From JALYUA01 sp039931865 (GTDB lineage Bacteria > Acidobacteriota > Thermoanaerobaculia > UBA5066 > Gp7-AA6): a stretch of 19,620 nt of DNA. Positions 6,084 through 13,860 of the stretch are shown piece by piece; the stretch's first letter is position 1, and each line of letters begins with the position of its first letter. A model generated the notes under the pieces. That model saw only the letters and a list, made by a program, of their open reading frames with translations, searched no databases and had not been told where the DNA came from. The DNA is taken from positions 1-19,620 of the forward strand of contig JBDTRB010000072.1 of NCBI GenBank assembly GCA_039931865.1, read 5' to 3'. A program made the position numbers and the translations under genes.

Positions 6084-8162
6084 TTAGCCGCGGGGAGACG
6101 CTGGATTTCGCTTCGGCGCGTCGGGACCGAGATACCGCGCCAGCCATCCCAGCACCTCGCTATACCAGTGCCTGGAATTCTGCGGTTTCAACACCCAGTG
6201 GTTCTCGTCGGGGTAGGACACGAGCCGCGCCGGAATGCCTTTGGCGGTGAGGACGCCGTAGAGCTCGAGCCCCTGGGTGAGCGGCACCCGGAAGTCCCGC
6301 TCGTTGTGAATGACCAGCATGGGCGTCTTGAAGTTCGCCGCGTAGCGGTTTGGACTCCAGCGCTCCACGTTTTCGAGATTCGTCCACGGGTAGCCACCGT
6401 ACGAGTGCTGGCGTCCGAATGTGTCGTCCGACGCGGACTGCCCGAGCAGGTCGTAGACCCCCGCGTGGCTCACCAGCGTGGAGAACCGGTCCGTGTGCCC
6501 CGCGATCCAGTCGACCAGGTAACCGCCATACGAACCCCCGGCGGCCGCGAGGCGCGACGGATCGACGCTGCCCTGCGCGATCAGGAAATCGGTCGCATGC
6601 ATCACGTCGGTGAACGGCTTGTCCGCGTGCGCTCCAAGGATCGACTCGATCCAAGGCTGGCCGAAGCTCGAGGACCCGTGGAAGTTGACCATCGCCACGA
6701 TGTACCCGGGCGCCGCAAACGCATGCGCGTTCCACCGGAAGTTGAACGCGTCGCCGAAGGTTCCGATCGGGCCGCCGTGAATGAGCTGGACGAGCGGATA
6801 CTTCCGAGTGGCGTCGAAGCGAGGCGGATAGACGACGAACATCTGCACCGGGTCGCCTCCGGCTCCGGAAAACGTGAGCTCCCTGACTTCGCCGAGGTCC
6901 CATCCCGCCGCACGGGCGTCGTTCGTCGTCGTGAGCGTGCGGATGTTGTTTCCGTCGAGTCCGACGACGGCGAGCTCGGGCGGGCGCGAGACGGTGCTCG
7001 AGGCGATCACGGCGCGGCCGTCCCGGGTCGGCTCGGCGGCGGTCACGGTCCCGCCCCTGTAGACGAGCTGAGGCGTTCCGCCGGCGACCGGAACCGTGTA
7101 CAGGTTCCCCCGCGCGCGGACTTCCGCTCGCAGGAGCAGGCGTTTTCCGTCCGGGGTGAAGCGCCATGCCCCTGCGGAATCTGTCCAGGCTTCTGTGAGC
7201 ACGCGCGTCTTCCCGCTCGAAAGGTCGAGGATCGCCAGGCGAATGCGATCGGGCCAGTCTCCCGCCCTGACCCGCAGGCCGTACGCGATGCTCCGTCCGT
7301 CCGGGCTGAAGACAGGGTCCGTGTCGTCGCCCGCGTTTGCGAGCGTCAGGTTCCGGACTTCGCCGCCCGCGGTCGGAACCGAGAACAGGTCGGCGTTCAG
7401 CGTGGCGTACGGCTCCGGGCTCGCGTTCGCCTGAAACACGACCGTCGACCCGTCCGGCGAAATGTCGAACGAGCCGGCACCGGTCTGAAAATCGAACAGC
7501 CGCCGGGAGCCCGGCGTCAGGTCGGTTGCGGCGCGGGTCTCGACGTTGATCAGGAACAGGTGCGGAAACTCGCCGTCCGTCAGCCAGCGATCCCAGAAGC
7601 GATACAGGCGATTCTCGGTGACGTGCGCCTTGACCTTGTTCTTCTCTCGCGCCTCGACCGCCTTTTTCGTCTCGGCGGGCGATTCCGATCCGCTAACGAC
7701 GGGGGAGACCACGACGAGGCGCTTTCCATCCGGCATCCACTTCGGCTCGGAGATCCCGAGCGGAAGGTCGGTCACGCGTTCCGGCTCGCCGCCATCGACC
7801 GCGATCACGTAGAGCTGGGCCCTCTTGTCCTCCTCGCGCTTCGAAACGAACGCGATCCGCCGGCCGTCCGGGCTCCACGCGGGCGAGGAGTCGGACGCCT
7901 TGTTCGAGGTCAGGCGACGCGGCCGCCCTCCGGCCACCGGAACGATCCACAGGTCGCCGTTGCCCCGGTTCTCCTCCATGTCGTAGGTCGTGATCGTGTA
8001 GACGACGAGAGTTCCGTCCGGTGAGACCGCAGGGGAGGCCACCCGCTGCACGCCCCACAGATCCTCCGCGGTGAAGGCCTTCTTCTCCGCCGCGGGAAGA
8101 CCTGCGGAGAAAAAAGCGAGAGCCAGAGCGGCCAGAGCAGGCCAGAGGGGCCGGTCGATCAT
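6084..8162 (-). CDS. secreted S9-family prolyl oligopeptidase-like serine peptidase
   Basis: The 692-residue protein has an N-terminal signal peptide (hydrophobic core around 7-22, AAE near the cleavage site). It then has a WD40-like beta-propeller with repeated SPDG motifs through roughly residue 430 (PAVSPDG, PAWSPDG, PVFSPDG, RFTPDG) and a C-terminal alpha/beta hydrolase. The catalytic triad is readable: S544 in GGSYGGY, D623 in NERDFRVP and H655 in ENHW. It resembles dipeptidyl aminopeptidase/acylaminoacyl peptidase enzymes that degrade short peptides in the periplasm. Its AGGAGG Shine-Dalgarno overlaps the TAG stop of the upstream M3 peptidase gene, so the two are translationally coupled and probably work together in peptide use. 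The exact substrate preference cannot be read. Confidence 0.94.
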   Translation of the reverse strand: MIDRPLWPALAALALAFFSAGLPAAEKKAFTAEDLWGVQRVASPAVSPDGTLVVYTITTYDMEENRGNGDLWIVPVAGGRPRRLTSNKASDSSPAWSPDGRRIAFVSKREEDKRAQLYVIAVDGGEPERVTDLPLGISEPKWMPDGKRLVVVSPVVSGSESPAETKKAVEAREKNKVKAHVTENRLYRFWDRWLTDGEFPHLFLINVETRAATDLTPGSRRLFDFQTGAGSFDISPDGSTVVFQANASPEPYATLNADLFSVPTAGGEVRNLTLANAGDDTDPVFSPDGRSIAYGLRVRAGDWPDRIRLAILDLSSGKTRVLTEAWTDSAGAWRFTPDGKRLLLRAEVRARGNLYTVPVAGGTPQLVYRGGTVTAAEPTRDGRAVIASSTVSRPPELAVVGLDGNNIRTLTTTNDARAAGWDLGEVRELTFSGAGGDPVQMFVVYPPRFDATRKYPLVQLIHGGPIGTFGDAFNFRWNAHAFAAPGYIVAMVNFHGSSSFGQPWIESILGAHADKPFTDVMHATDFLIAQGSVDPSRLAAAGGSYGGYLVDWIAGHTDRFSTLVSHAGVYDLLGQSASDDTFGRQHSYGGYPWTNLENVERWSPNRYAANFKTPMLVIHNERDFRVPLTQGLELYGVLTAKGIPARLVSYPDENHWVLKPQNSRHWYSEVLGWLARYLGPDAPKRNPASPRG

Positions 8163-8171
8163 CGAAACCTC

Positions 8172-10106
8172 CTATCTCCTGCCTCCGGTGATCTCCGCGA
8201 AGAACGCCCGGCTGTCGACCGGCCGCCCCAGAAACCGCTCGACGAGCTGCCGCGCCGGCTCTTCGCCCCCTCTCGCGAGGATCGTTCTGCGGTAGCGCCG
8301 CCCGACCTCGGGATTCATCAGGTCGTCTCCGAAGGCGGAGAGCATGTCGAGCGCCAGGACCTCCGCCCACATGTAGCCGTAGTAGCCCGCCGCGTAGCCG
8401 TCCGCGATGTGCGCGAAGGTCCCCGGAAACTCGGTCCCTTCCTCGTACCCGAGCGCCGTGCCGCCTTCCATCTCGATCCAGGTCGGCAGCGCCCGCCGCG
8501 GCGCCACCCCGGAGAGCGCCATGTCGTAGTCCGAATAGAGGAGCTGCCGTGCATAGAGGAGCCCCTGGCCGAACCGCCGCGCGGCGTCGAGACGCTCAAC
8601 CAGAGCGGGATCGAGTGTCGGACATTCGGAACACGTGTCGCGCAGAGTCCTCAGGCTTTCGTACCGGCGCGCCCATTCCTCGAGGATCTGCGAAGGCGCT
8701 TCCACGAAATCCCGCTCGACGGAGGTGCCAGCGTGCTGGTTGTACTCCGTCTCTGAGAGCACACCGTGAAGCGTGTGTCCGAACTCGTGGAAGAGAGTCT
8801 CGAGCTCGTCCTGAGTAAACCCGGTGCGGTCGGAGTTCATCACGAGGACTGAAATGGGTTTCCGCCCGGCCTTCCGGCTGACGCCGCGCACCGGCCAGGC
8901 CGCCGCGTGCTTGAACTTGCCCTCGCGGGGAAACAGGTCGAGGTAGAAACCTCCAATGAAGCTCCCGGTTGCCTCCTCCCGGACATCGAAGTAGCGAACG
9001 TCCTCGTGCCAGACGGGGACCGATGCCCGATCGAAACGGACGCCGAACAGCCGAGCGTTGACGGCCAGAACCCAGTCGATCGTCTTCTCCGTGGGAAAGT
9101 ATTTCCGCAGTTCCTCCTGATCGACCCGGTACCGGGTCTCGCGGACGCGCTCCGTGTAGTAGGTGAGGTCCCATCGATGAAGGGCGGTTTCCTCGAGGGG
9201 CGTCCCCGTCCGTTCGCTCTTCGCCGCCCGAAGAACCGCCAGGTCCCGCCGCTCCGCCTCGGCAACCGCGCCTCGCACTTCGTCGAGGAACCGAAGAACC
9301 GTCTCCGGATTTTCGACCATGCAGCGGCGCGTGACGTATTGCGCGTAGCTCTCTAGCCCGTACAGTCCCGCCAGCTCCTTTCGCAGATTCACCATCTCGT
9401 CTAGAAGCGCCAGGTTCGCCGGGGTGCCGCGATTCATGTTCGCGACGTAGTACCTCTGGCGCGCCGACTCATCGTGCGCGTTCGCCATGAACGGAACGTA
9501 CTCGGGATAGTCGAAGCCCACGATCGCGTTTCCGGATTCGTCGCGCTCGACGCGCTCCAGCCACGCCGCCGGCAATCCCTCCGTCTCCGCGGTCGTGAAC
9601 CTGAGCTTCGTTTCGTTCTCGCGGATGTGCTTCTCGAAGTCCTGGGACAGCTCGGTGATGCGGTCCGTAATCTCCCGCGCACGGTCCCGCTTCTCGCGAG
9701 GCAAAGAAACGCCGCTGTCTTCGAAGGATTCGAGAAGGTCCTTCCGGAGCCGCGCCTGGACGGGAGACTCCGGCCGCACGGCGAGGACCCTTTCGTAGAG
9801 CTTCTCGTTCTGAAACACCTCGAAAAAGAAGTCCGACAGCTCGATCATCACCGGGTCGGCGGCGTCGCGGACACTCCTGTCCGGGTGCACGTTGTTCAGG
9901 ATCGAGATCGGCCCCGTCACGTCCTCGAGCGCCATCGAATCGAGATCCCACTGATCCAGGATGTTTTCCGAGGTGACGGTTTCGAGAGGGATCCGCTCCA
10001 GTTTCGCCACCTGCTCGCGGGCCGCGGCAAGCGCCTCGCGCCATGACGCGGTCACCGCGGCGGCGTCGAGGACCGGAAGGGCGACGCGTTCCTCGGGCGG
10101 GGGCAT
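8172..10106 (-). CDS. M3-family zinc metallopeptidase (oligopeptidase)
   Basis: The protein has 644 residues. The zinc site is H440-E-F-G-H444 and the third ligand fits E469 in DFVEAPSQ, the spacing of thimet oligopeptidase/Dcp-type M3 enzymes. The first 400 residues are helical as in the family, and the C-terminal part has the family motif GYYGYMWAEVLALDM. Size is typical. The ATG at 10106 was chosen since the longer frame runs through the divergent PTPS gene. No signal peptide is seen, so it is likely cytoplasmic, while the coupled downstream S9 enzyme is exported. The enzyme would cleave oligopeptides with an internal bond. The 75-base divergent gap to the PTPS gene must hold its promoter; only a weak TACTTT-like hexamer is visible. 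Confidence 0.94.
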   Translation of the reverse strand: MPPPEERVALPVLDAAAVTASWREALAAAREQVAKLERIPLETVTSENILDQWDLDSMALEDVTGPISILNNVHPDRSVRDAADPVMIELSDFFFEVFQNEKLYERVLAVRPESPVQARLRKDLLESFEDSGVSLPREKRDRAREITDRITELSQDFEKHIRENETKLRFTTAETEGLPAAWLERVERDESGNAIVGFDYPEYVPFMANAHDESARQRYYVANMNRGTPANLALLDEMVNLRKELAGLYGLESYAQYVTRRCMVENPETVLRFLDEVRGAVAEAERRDLAVLRAAKSERTGTPLEETALHRWDLTYYTERVRETRYRVDQEELRKYFPTEKTIDWVLAVNARLFGVRFDRASVPVWHEDVRYFDVREEATGSFIGGFYLDLFPREGKFKHAAAWPVRGVSRKAGRKPISVLVMNSDRTGFTQDELETLFHEFGHTLHGVLSETEYNQHAGTSVERDFVEAPSQILEEWARRYESLRTLRDTCSECPTLDPALVERLDAARRFGQGLLYARQLLYSDYDMALSGVAPRRALPTWIEMEGGTALGYEEGTEFPGTFAHIADGYAAGYYGYMWAEVLALDMLSAFGDDLMNPEVGRRYRRTILARGGEEPARQLVERFLGRPVDSRAFFAEITGGRR

Positions 10107-10166
10107 GCGGGGGGCAAAGTAACCGAAATCGAAGCGTCCGTCTCGCTTTTCGGTCCGCCTCGCGCC

Positions 10167-10181
10167 TGTTATCTTCCGGGA
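10167..10181 (+). promoter_or_regulatory. extended -10 promoter of the PTPS-pspC-surE operon, leaderless
   Basis: TGT-TATCTT (10167-10175) is an extended -10 with the TG one base before the hexamer. It ends 6 bases before the ATG at 10182, so transcription would begin at or within a base of the start codon. No Shine-Dalgarno is present. The -35 region (TTTTCG) is weak, as is common for extended -10 promoters. Confidence 0.5.
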
Positions 10182-10604
10182 ATGCGCGTGCGCCTCGTTT
10201 CGGGTTCGCACTTCGCCGCGGCGCACCGGCTCCACCGGGACGCATGGGACGCAGCGACCAACCGCCGGGTCTTCGACAAGTGCAACAATCCGAACGGCCA
10301 CGGCCACACCTATGAGCTCGAAGTGACCGTGGAAGGCGACATCGACCCGGAGACCGGGTACGTCATGGACTTCGGCGATCTGAAACGCACCGTCGAGGAA
10401 GCGGTGATCCGCAAGGTGAACCGGCGCCACCTGAATTTCGACGTGCCGTTTCTCTCGGGCGTCAATCCGACCGCGGAGAACATCGCCGTCGCGATCTGGC
10501 GCGAGCTCGAGGGCCGCGTCTCTCCCGGGCGTCTCGTGCGTGTGAGTTTGAACGAGACGGCGAAGAACCGGGTGGTGTACGAGGGACCGGGGGACCGCGG
10601 GTGA
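10182..10604 (+). CDS. 6-pyruvoyl/6-carboxy-tetrahydropterin synthase family protein with altered catalytic dyad
   Basis: The 140-residue protein has the zinc ligands H15, H40 and H42 and the nucleophile C34 in CNNPNGHGH, the motif form of animal PTPS rather than the short C-x3-HGH of E. coli QueD. The rat enzyme aligns without gaps over this part by my recall. At the positions of its catalytic Asp88-His89 this protein has N80-R81 (KVNRRHLNFD), although the pterin-binding Glu is kept at E125. It could make a pterin for queuosine or a tetrahydropterin, or have a changed reaction. It heads an operon with a PspC-domain gene and surE, with a GTGA overlap to the next gene. Confidence 0.85.
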   Translation: MRVRLVSGSHFAAAHRLHRDAWDAATNRRVFDKCNNPNGHGHTYELEVTVEGDIDPETGYVMDFGDLKRTVEEAVIRKVNRRHLNFDVPFLSGVNPTAENIAVAIWRELEGRVSPGRLVRVSLNETAKNRVVYEGPGDRG

Positions 10605-10834
10605 GCGTGAGCGCGCTTCCTCCGGTCTCGGGAAGGCGCCGGCTGACCCGCTCCAACCGGCACAAAATGATCGCCGGGGTCTGCGGCGGCATCGCCGAAT
10701 ACCTGGACCTCGACGTCACCCTCGTGCGGGTGCTCTACGTGATCGTTTCTATCGTGTCGGCCGCCTTCCCTGGAATCTTCGCGTACATCATCCTCATGTT
10801 CGTGATGCCGCGGGCGGACGCCGCCGCCCCGTGA
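10601..10834 (+). CDS. PspC-domain small membrane protein
   Basis: The 77-residue protein has the PspC signature: a short basic stretch (RLTRSNRHKMIAGVCGGIAEYLDLD, residues about 14-38), VTLVRVLYVIVSI, then one long hydrophobic segment (about 43-69) ending in MP. In enteric bacteria PspC senses envelope stress; stand-alone short PspC proteins are widespread and mostly unassigned. The start is GTG at 10601, overlapping the upstream TGA as GTGA, and its own stop overlaps surE the same way. A membrane location is clear; the partner is not. Confidence 0.85.
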   Translation: MSVSALPPVSGRRRLTRSNRHKMIAGVCGGIAEYLDLDVTLVRVLYVIVSIVSAAFPGIFAYIILMFVMPRADAAAP

Positions 10835-11586
10835 CCCGGCCGCGAATCCTCGTCACCAACGATGACGGGATCTTTTCGGAAGGCATCGAGAGACTGGCGG
10901 CCGCGCTGACGGACGTTGGCGACGTCGTCACCGTCGCGCCGGACCAGGAACGGAGCGCGGCCGGACATTCTCTGACCCTCCAGCACCCGCTTCGGGCGAA
11001 GCTCGTAGGGCCCGAGCGCTGGTCCATCGACGGCACGCCGACGGACTGCGTGAACTGGGGAGTCCTTCATCTCCTCAAAAACGACCGCCCCGGGCTTCTC
11101 TTCTCGGGCATCAACCTTGGACTGAACCTCGGCGACGACGTGACGTACTCCGGGACCGTGGCCGCGGCTTTCGAGGGCACGATCCTCGGGATTCCGTCGG
11201 TCGCGATCTCGCAGGAGATCGAAACGGGCTTTTCCTTCGACGCCGCGGCGGACTTCGCCCGGCGCATGGCGCGGAGGCTGCTGGAAGAGCCGCTGCCGGC
11301 GGGAACGCTCGTGAACGTGAACGTTCCCGCGGGCGCCATCCGCGGAGTCCGCGTGTCGCGCCTCGGCAAGCGGCGCTATGGAGAGACGGTCATCGAGAAA
11401 CTCGACCCGAGGGGCCGCCCCTACTACTGGATCGGGTCGACGATCCCGGAGGGGGACCTCGAAGAAGGAACGGACATCTCGGCAGTCGCCGAGAAATGGA
11501 TCGCGATCAGCCCGCTGCACCTGGATCTCACCGATTATCGCTCGCTGGAAGTGCTGGAAACCGTGGCGAAGAGTCTCGGAATCTGA
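10831..11586 (+). CDS. surE: 5'/3'-nucleotidase SurE
   Basis: This 251-residue protein is a typical SurE. It starts with the metal-binding sequence TNDDG (D11, D12) and has the conserved APDQERSAAGHSLTL (about 36-50) and the SGIN-x-G-N-x-GDD segment that completes the metal site. SurE removes phosphate from nucleoside monophosphates and polyphosphates and is linked to stationary-phase survival. GTG at 10831 is the start and overlaps the PspC-domain gene stop. In many bacteria surE is next to pcm; here pcm lies 2.3 kb downstream, separated by a convergent dehydrogenase gene. The gene ends 11 bases before a heptamer repeat array. Confidence 0.96.
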   Translation: MTRPRILVTNDDGIFSEGIERLAAALTDVGDVVTVAPDQERSAAGHSLTLQHPLRAKLVGPERWSIDGTPTDCVNWGVLHLLKNDRPGLLFSGINLGLNLGDDVTYSGTVAAAFEGTILGIPSVAISQEIETGFSFDAAADFARRMARRLLEEPLPAGTLVNVNVPAGAIRGVRVSRLGKRRYGETVIEKLDPRGRPYYWIGSTIPEGDLEEGTDISAVAEKWIAISPLHLDLTDYRSLEVLETVAKSLGI

Positions 11587-11597
11587 TTCATCTTTTC

Positions 11598-11653
11598 GAT
11601 TCCCGATTCCCGATTCCCGATTCCCGATTCCCGATTCCCGATTCCCGATTCCC
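11598..11653. repeat. eight tandem GATTCCC heptamers
   Basis: Eight exact copies of GATTCCC run from 11598 to 11653, followed by a partial GAT. They lie in the gap between surE and the convergently read dehydrogenase gene. Such short perfect arrays vary in copy number by slippage. There is no spacer structure, so it is not a CRISPR. Confidence 0.97.
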
Positions 11654-11664
11654 GATCGAGTTGA

Positions 11665-11728
11665 CCGCGGAGTACCGCGGCCGTCTCGCTCCCGCAGGTC
11701 GCTCGGCTCCCGTCTTCAGTAGCCGAGC
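11665..11728. terminator. inverted repeats at the end of the dehydrogenase gene
   Basis: Two hairpins are visible: CCGCGG-AGTA-CCGCGG (11665-11680), and an 8-base perfect stem GCTCGGCT (11701-11708) / AGCCGAGC (11721-11728) with a 12-base loop that spans the stop codon of the minus-strand gene. Neither is followed by a T-run on either strand, so they may stabilise 3' ends or halt converging polymerases rather than act as classic intrinsic terminators. Confidence 0.4.
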
Positions 11729-13773
11729 ACTCTCCGCGCCGCCTCGGTCACCTTCTCCGCGCTCGGCAGGATGGCGCGTTCGAGGATGCGGTTGAAGCCG
11801 ACCGGCGTGAACGTCGAGCCGACGCGTCCGATCGGGGCGTCGAGATAGGGGAAGAGCCGCTCCTGGATCTGCGACGCGATCTCGCCGCCGAACCCGCCGT
11901 GCACCTTGTCTTCGTGTGCGACGAGCACCCGGCTGGTCTTCTTCACCGACGCCTCGATCGCGTCGTGGTCCAGCGGGACGAGCGAGCGGAGGTCGAGCAC
12001 CTCGATGGAACGGCCTTCCTTTTCGAGCGTCTCGGCGGCTTCGAGCGCGAAGTGAACTGGCGTGCCGTACGCGACGATCGTCAGGTCCGTCCCCTCGCGG
12101 CGCAGTCTCGCCTTCCCGAACGGCACCGCGAACTCAGCGGGAACCTTCGCCCGCGCCATCGGGTTGTTGTACAGGAACTTCGGTTCGAGGAACACGGTCA
12201 GTCCGCGCGACCGGATGGACGTGCGGAGCAGGCCGGCGGCGTCGTCCGCGAATGCGGGATAGACGATCCGGATTCCGGGAAGCGTGGTCAACCACCCTTC
12301 GATGTTCTGCGAGTGGTAGAGCCCTCCGCCGATGTATCCGCCGGACGCGAGCCGGAGGGTGACGTTGGGGACGAACTTGCCGTTCGTCCGCCAGTACTCG
12401 TGCGACATCTCCACCATCTGCTCGGCCGCGGGCCAGAAGTAGTCGGCGAACTCGGCGCCTTCGACCACGATGCGGATCTTGTCGTTGAAACGCGAGAACC
12501 CGTCTGCCGTTCCGGTGATGAAGTCCTCTGCGATCGGACCGTTGAAGACGCGCTTGACGCCGAACTCCTGCTGCATCCCCTTGGTCACGTTGAACACGCC
12601 GCCCTTGTCGCGGTAGGCGACGTCCTGCCCCCAGATGTATGTGTCCGGGTTGCGGCGAAACTCCGCCTTCAGAGTCTCGTTCAGCGCCTGAACGAGGGAC
12701 TGCGGCTCCCCGGTCCCGTCGGGGAGGCCTTCGGGCCACGACTCGGGCTTCCAGGGGTCCGGCGCGACGTAATCGAATATCGTGGCCGGATCCGGGTCCG
12801 CCGCCTGCTTCGCGCGGTCGGCGGCCTCCTCGTAGGTCTGCTCGTTGTGGGCCTCGATCGCCTCGAGGTCCGCCGCCGGAACCAACCCGCCCTCCACCAG
12901 CGCGCGGCGGAAGCGGGGAAGCGGGTCCGCCGCCCGGGCCGCGGCGAGCTCCTCCGGAGTGCGGTACAGCTCCTGGCGGTCCGAGTTCGAGTGCGAATGG
13001 ATGCGAACGACGGTCGCGTGAACCATCGCCGCCCCCGCGCCGGACCGCACGTAATCGACCGCTTCACGCATCGCGCGAAAAGACGCGAAGACGTCGAGCC
13101 CGTCACAGTGAATGATCCGGAGGTTCGGGAAGCCGGAGAAGTTGTCGGACGAATACTGGTTCGCGGTCTGATCCTGCTTCGGAACCGAGATCCCGTAGCC
13201 GTTGTCCTGCACGACGAAGACGACCGGCAGCTTTTCGCGCGAGGCGCCGTTGATTGCCTCGTAGAAATACCCTTCCGACGCCGACGACTCTCCGATCGAG
13301 CAGTACACGATGGCGTCGCCGCCATAGGTCTTGACCGCCCGCGCGAGGCCGGCCGCGTGCTGCGCGTGGTTCGAGACCGCCGAGGAGACATTCTGGATTC
13401 CGATCTCGGGCTTGGCGAAGTGATTGGACATGTGGCGGCCGCCGGACGCCACGTCCGACGCCTTCGACATGCCGTTTAAAAGGATCTCTTCCGCCGTCAG
13501 TCCGGCGGCCAGACAGGTCGTCATGTCGCGGTAGTAGGGGAAGAGGTAGTCGCGGCCGGGCCGGAAGGTCATTCCGAGCGCCAGTTGAATGGCATCGTGG
13601 CCGGCGGCGGGAGCGTGGTAACTCCAGCCGAGGCCCTGTTTCAGGTAATTCGGCGCCTTGTCGTCGAGCACCCGTCCGAGATGCATGACGCCGTACCATT
13701 TCTTGAGCTCTTCGCGGGAGACGTCGGTCCGCGTCGCTGACGCGGCATCGAGCTCCGCGGTGTGTTCGGTCAA
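11716..13773 (-). CDS. 2-oxoacid (branched-chain type) dehydrogenase E1, alpha and beta fused
   Basis: The 685-residue protein carries both E1 subunits in one chain. The alpha part (about 20-360) has the thiamine diphosphate region GESSASEGYFYEAIN (161-175), where the usual GDG reads GES. The beta part starts near residue 380 and includes KRVFNGPIAEDFITGTADGF, VVEGAEFADYFWPAAEQ and a transketolase C-terminal domain with LVAHEDKVHGGFGGEIA. It would decarboxylate a branched-chain 2-oxoacid (or pyruvate) and pass the acyl group to an E2 lipoyl protein, absent here. The start is TTG at 13773, backed by GGAGG five bases upstream; the open frame farther upstream is antisense to pcm and apt and is rejected. 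A TAGAAT hexamer at 13808-13803 is a likely -10. Substrate is not settled. Confidence 0.92.
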   Translation of the reverse strand: MTEHTAELDAASATRTDVSREELKKWYGVMHLGRVLDDKAPNYLKQGLGWSYHAPAAGHDAIQLALGMTFRPGRDYLFPYYRDMTTCLAAGLTAEEILLNGMSKASDVASGGRHMSNHFAKPEIGIQNVSSAVSNHAQHAAGLARAVKTYGGDAIVYCSIGESSASEGYFYEAINGASREKLPVVFVVQDNGYGISVPKQDQTANQYSSDNFSGFPNLRIIHCDGLDVFASFRAMREAVDYVRSGAGAAMVHATVVRIHSHSNSDRQELYRTPEELAAARAADPLPRFRRALVEGGLVPAADLEAIEAHNEQTYEEAADRAKQAADPDPATIFDYVAPDPWKPESWPEGLPDGTGEPQSLVQALNETLKAEFRRNPDTYIWGQDVAYRDKGGVFNVTKGMQQEFGVKRVFNGPIAEDFITGTADGFSRFNDKIRIVVEGAEFADYFWPAAEQMVEMSHEYWRTNGKFVPNVTLRLASGGYIGGGLYHSQNIEGWLTTLPGIRIVYPAFADDAAGLLRTSIRSRGLTVFLEPKFLYNNPMARAKVPAEFAVPFGKARLRREGTDLTIVAYGTPVHFALEAAETLEKEGRSIEVLDLRSLVPLDHDAIEASVKKTSRVLVAHEDKVHGGFGGEIASQIQERLFPYLDAPIGRVGSTFTPVGFNRILERAILPSAEKVTEAARRVLGY

Positions 13774-13808
13774 GGGTTCCTCCGCTCGCCTGTGGAACAC
13801 GTATTCTA
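13774..13808 (-). promoter_or_regulatory. -10 element and Shine-Dalgarno of the fused E1 gene
   Basis: TAGAAT (13808-13803) is a good -10 hexamer with a weak -35. The mRNA leader would be about 20 bases and contains GGAGGA (13783-13778), spaced 4-5 bases from the TTG at 13773. This SD decides the TTG start, since no ATG or GTG lies close by in frame. Confidence 0.55.
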
Positions 13809-13860
13809 ACGGCGGCCTCGGCGAAATCCTTCCTTTTCTTCCGGTGCAACCGCCCTTAAA

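Noticed and set aside
6168..8024. 618-codon plus-strand open frame
   Set aside because: Antisense shadow of the S9 peptidase; Arg/Val-rich composition with no domain pattern, caused by high GC.
11598..11653. CRISPR-like repeat
   Set aside because: Units are 7 bases with no spacers, so it is a simple tandem repeat.
11899..13479. 526-codon plus-strand open frame
   Set aside because: Antisense shadow of the fused E1 gene, whose motifs are clear on the other strand.
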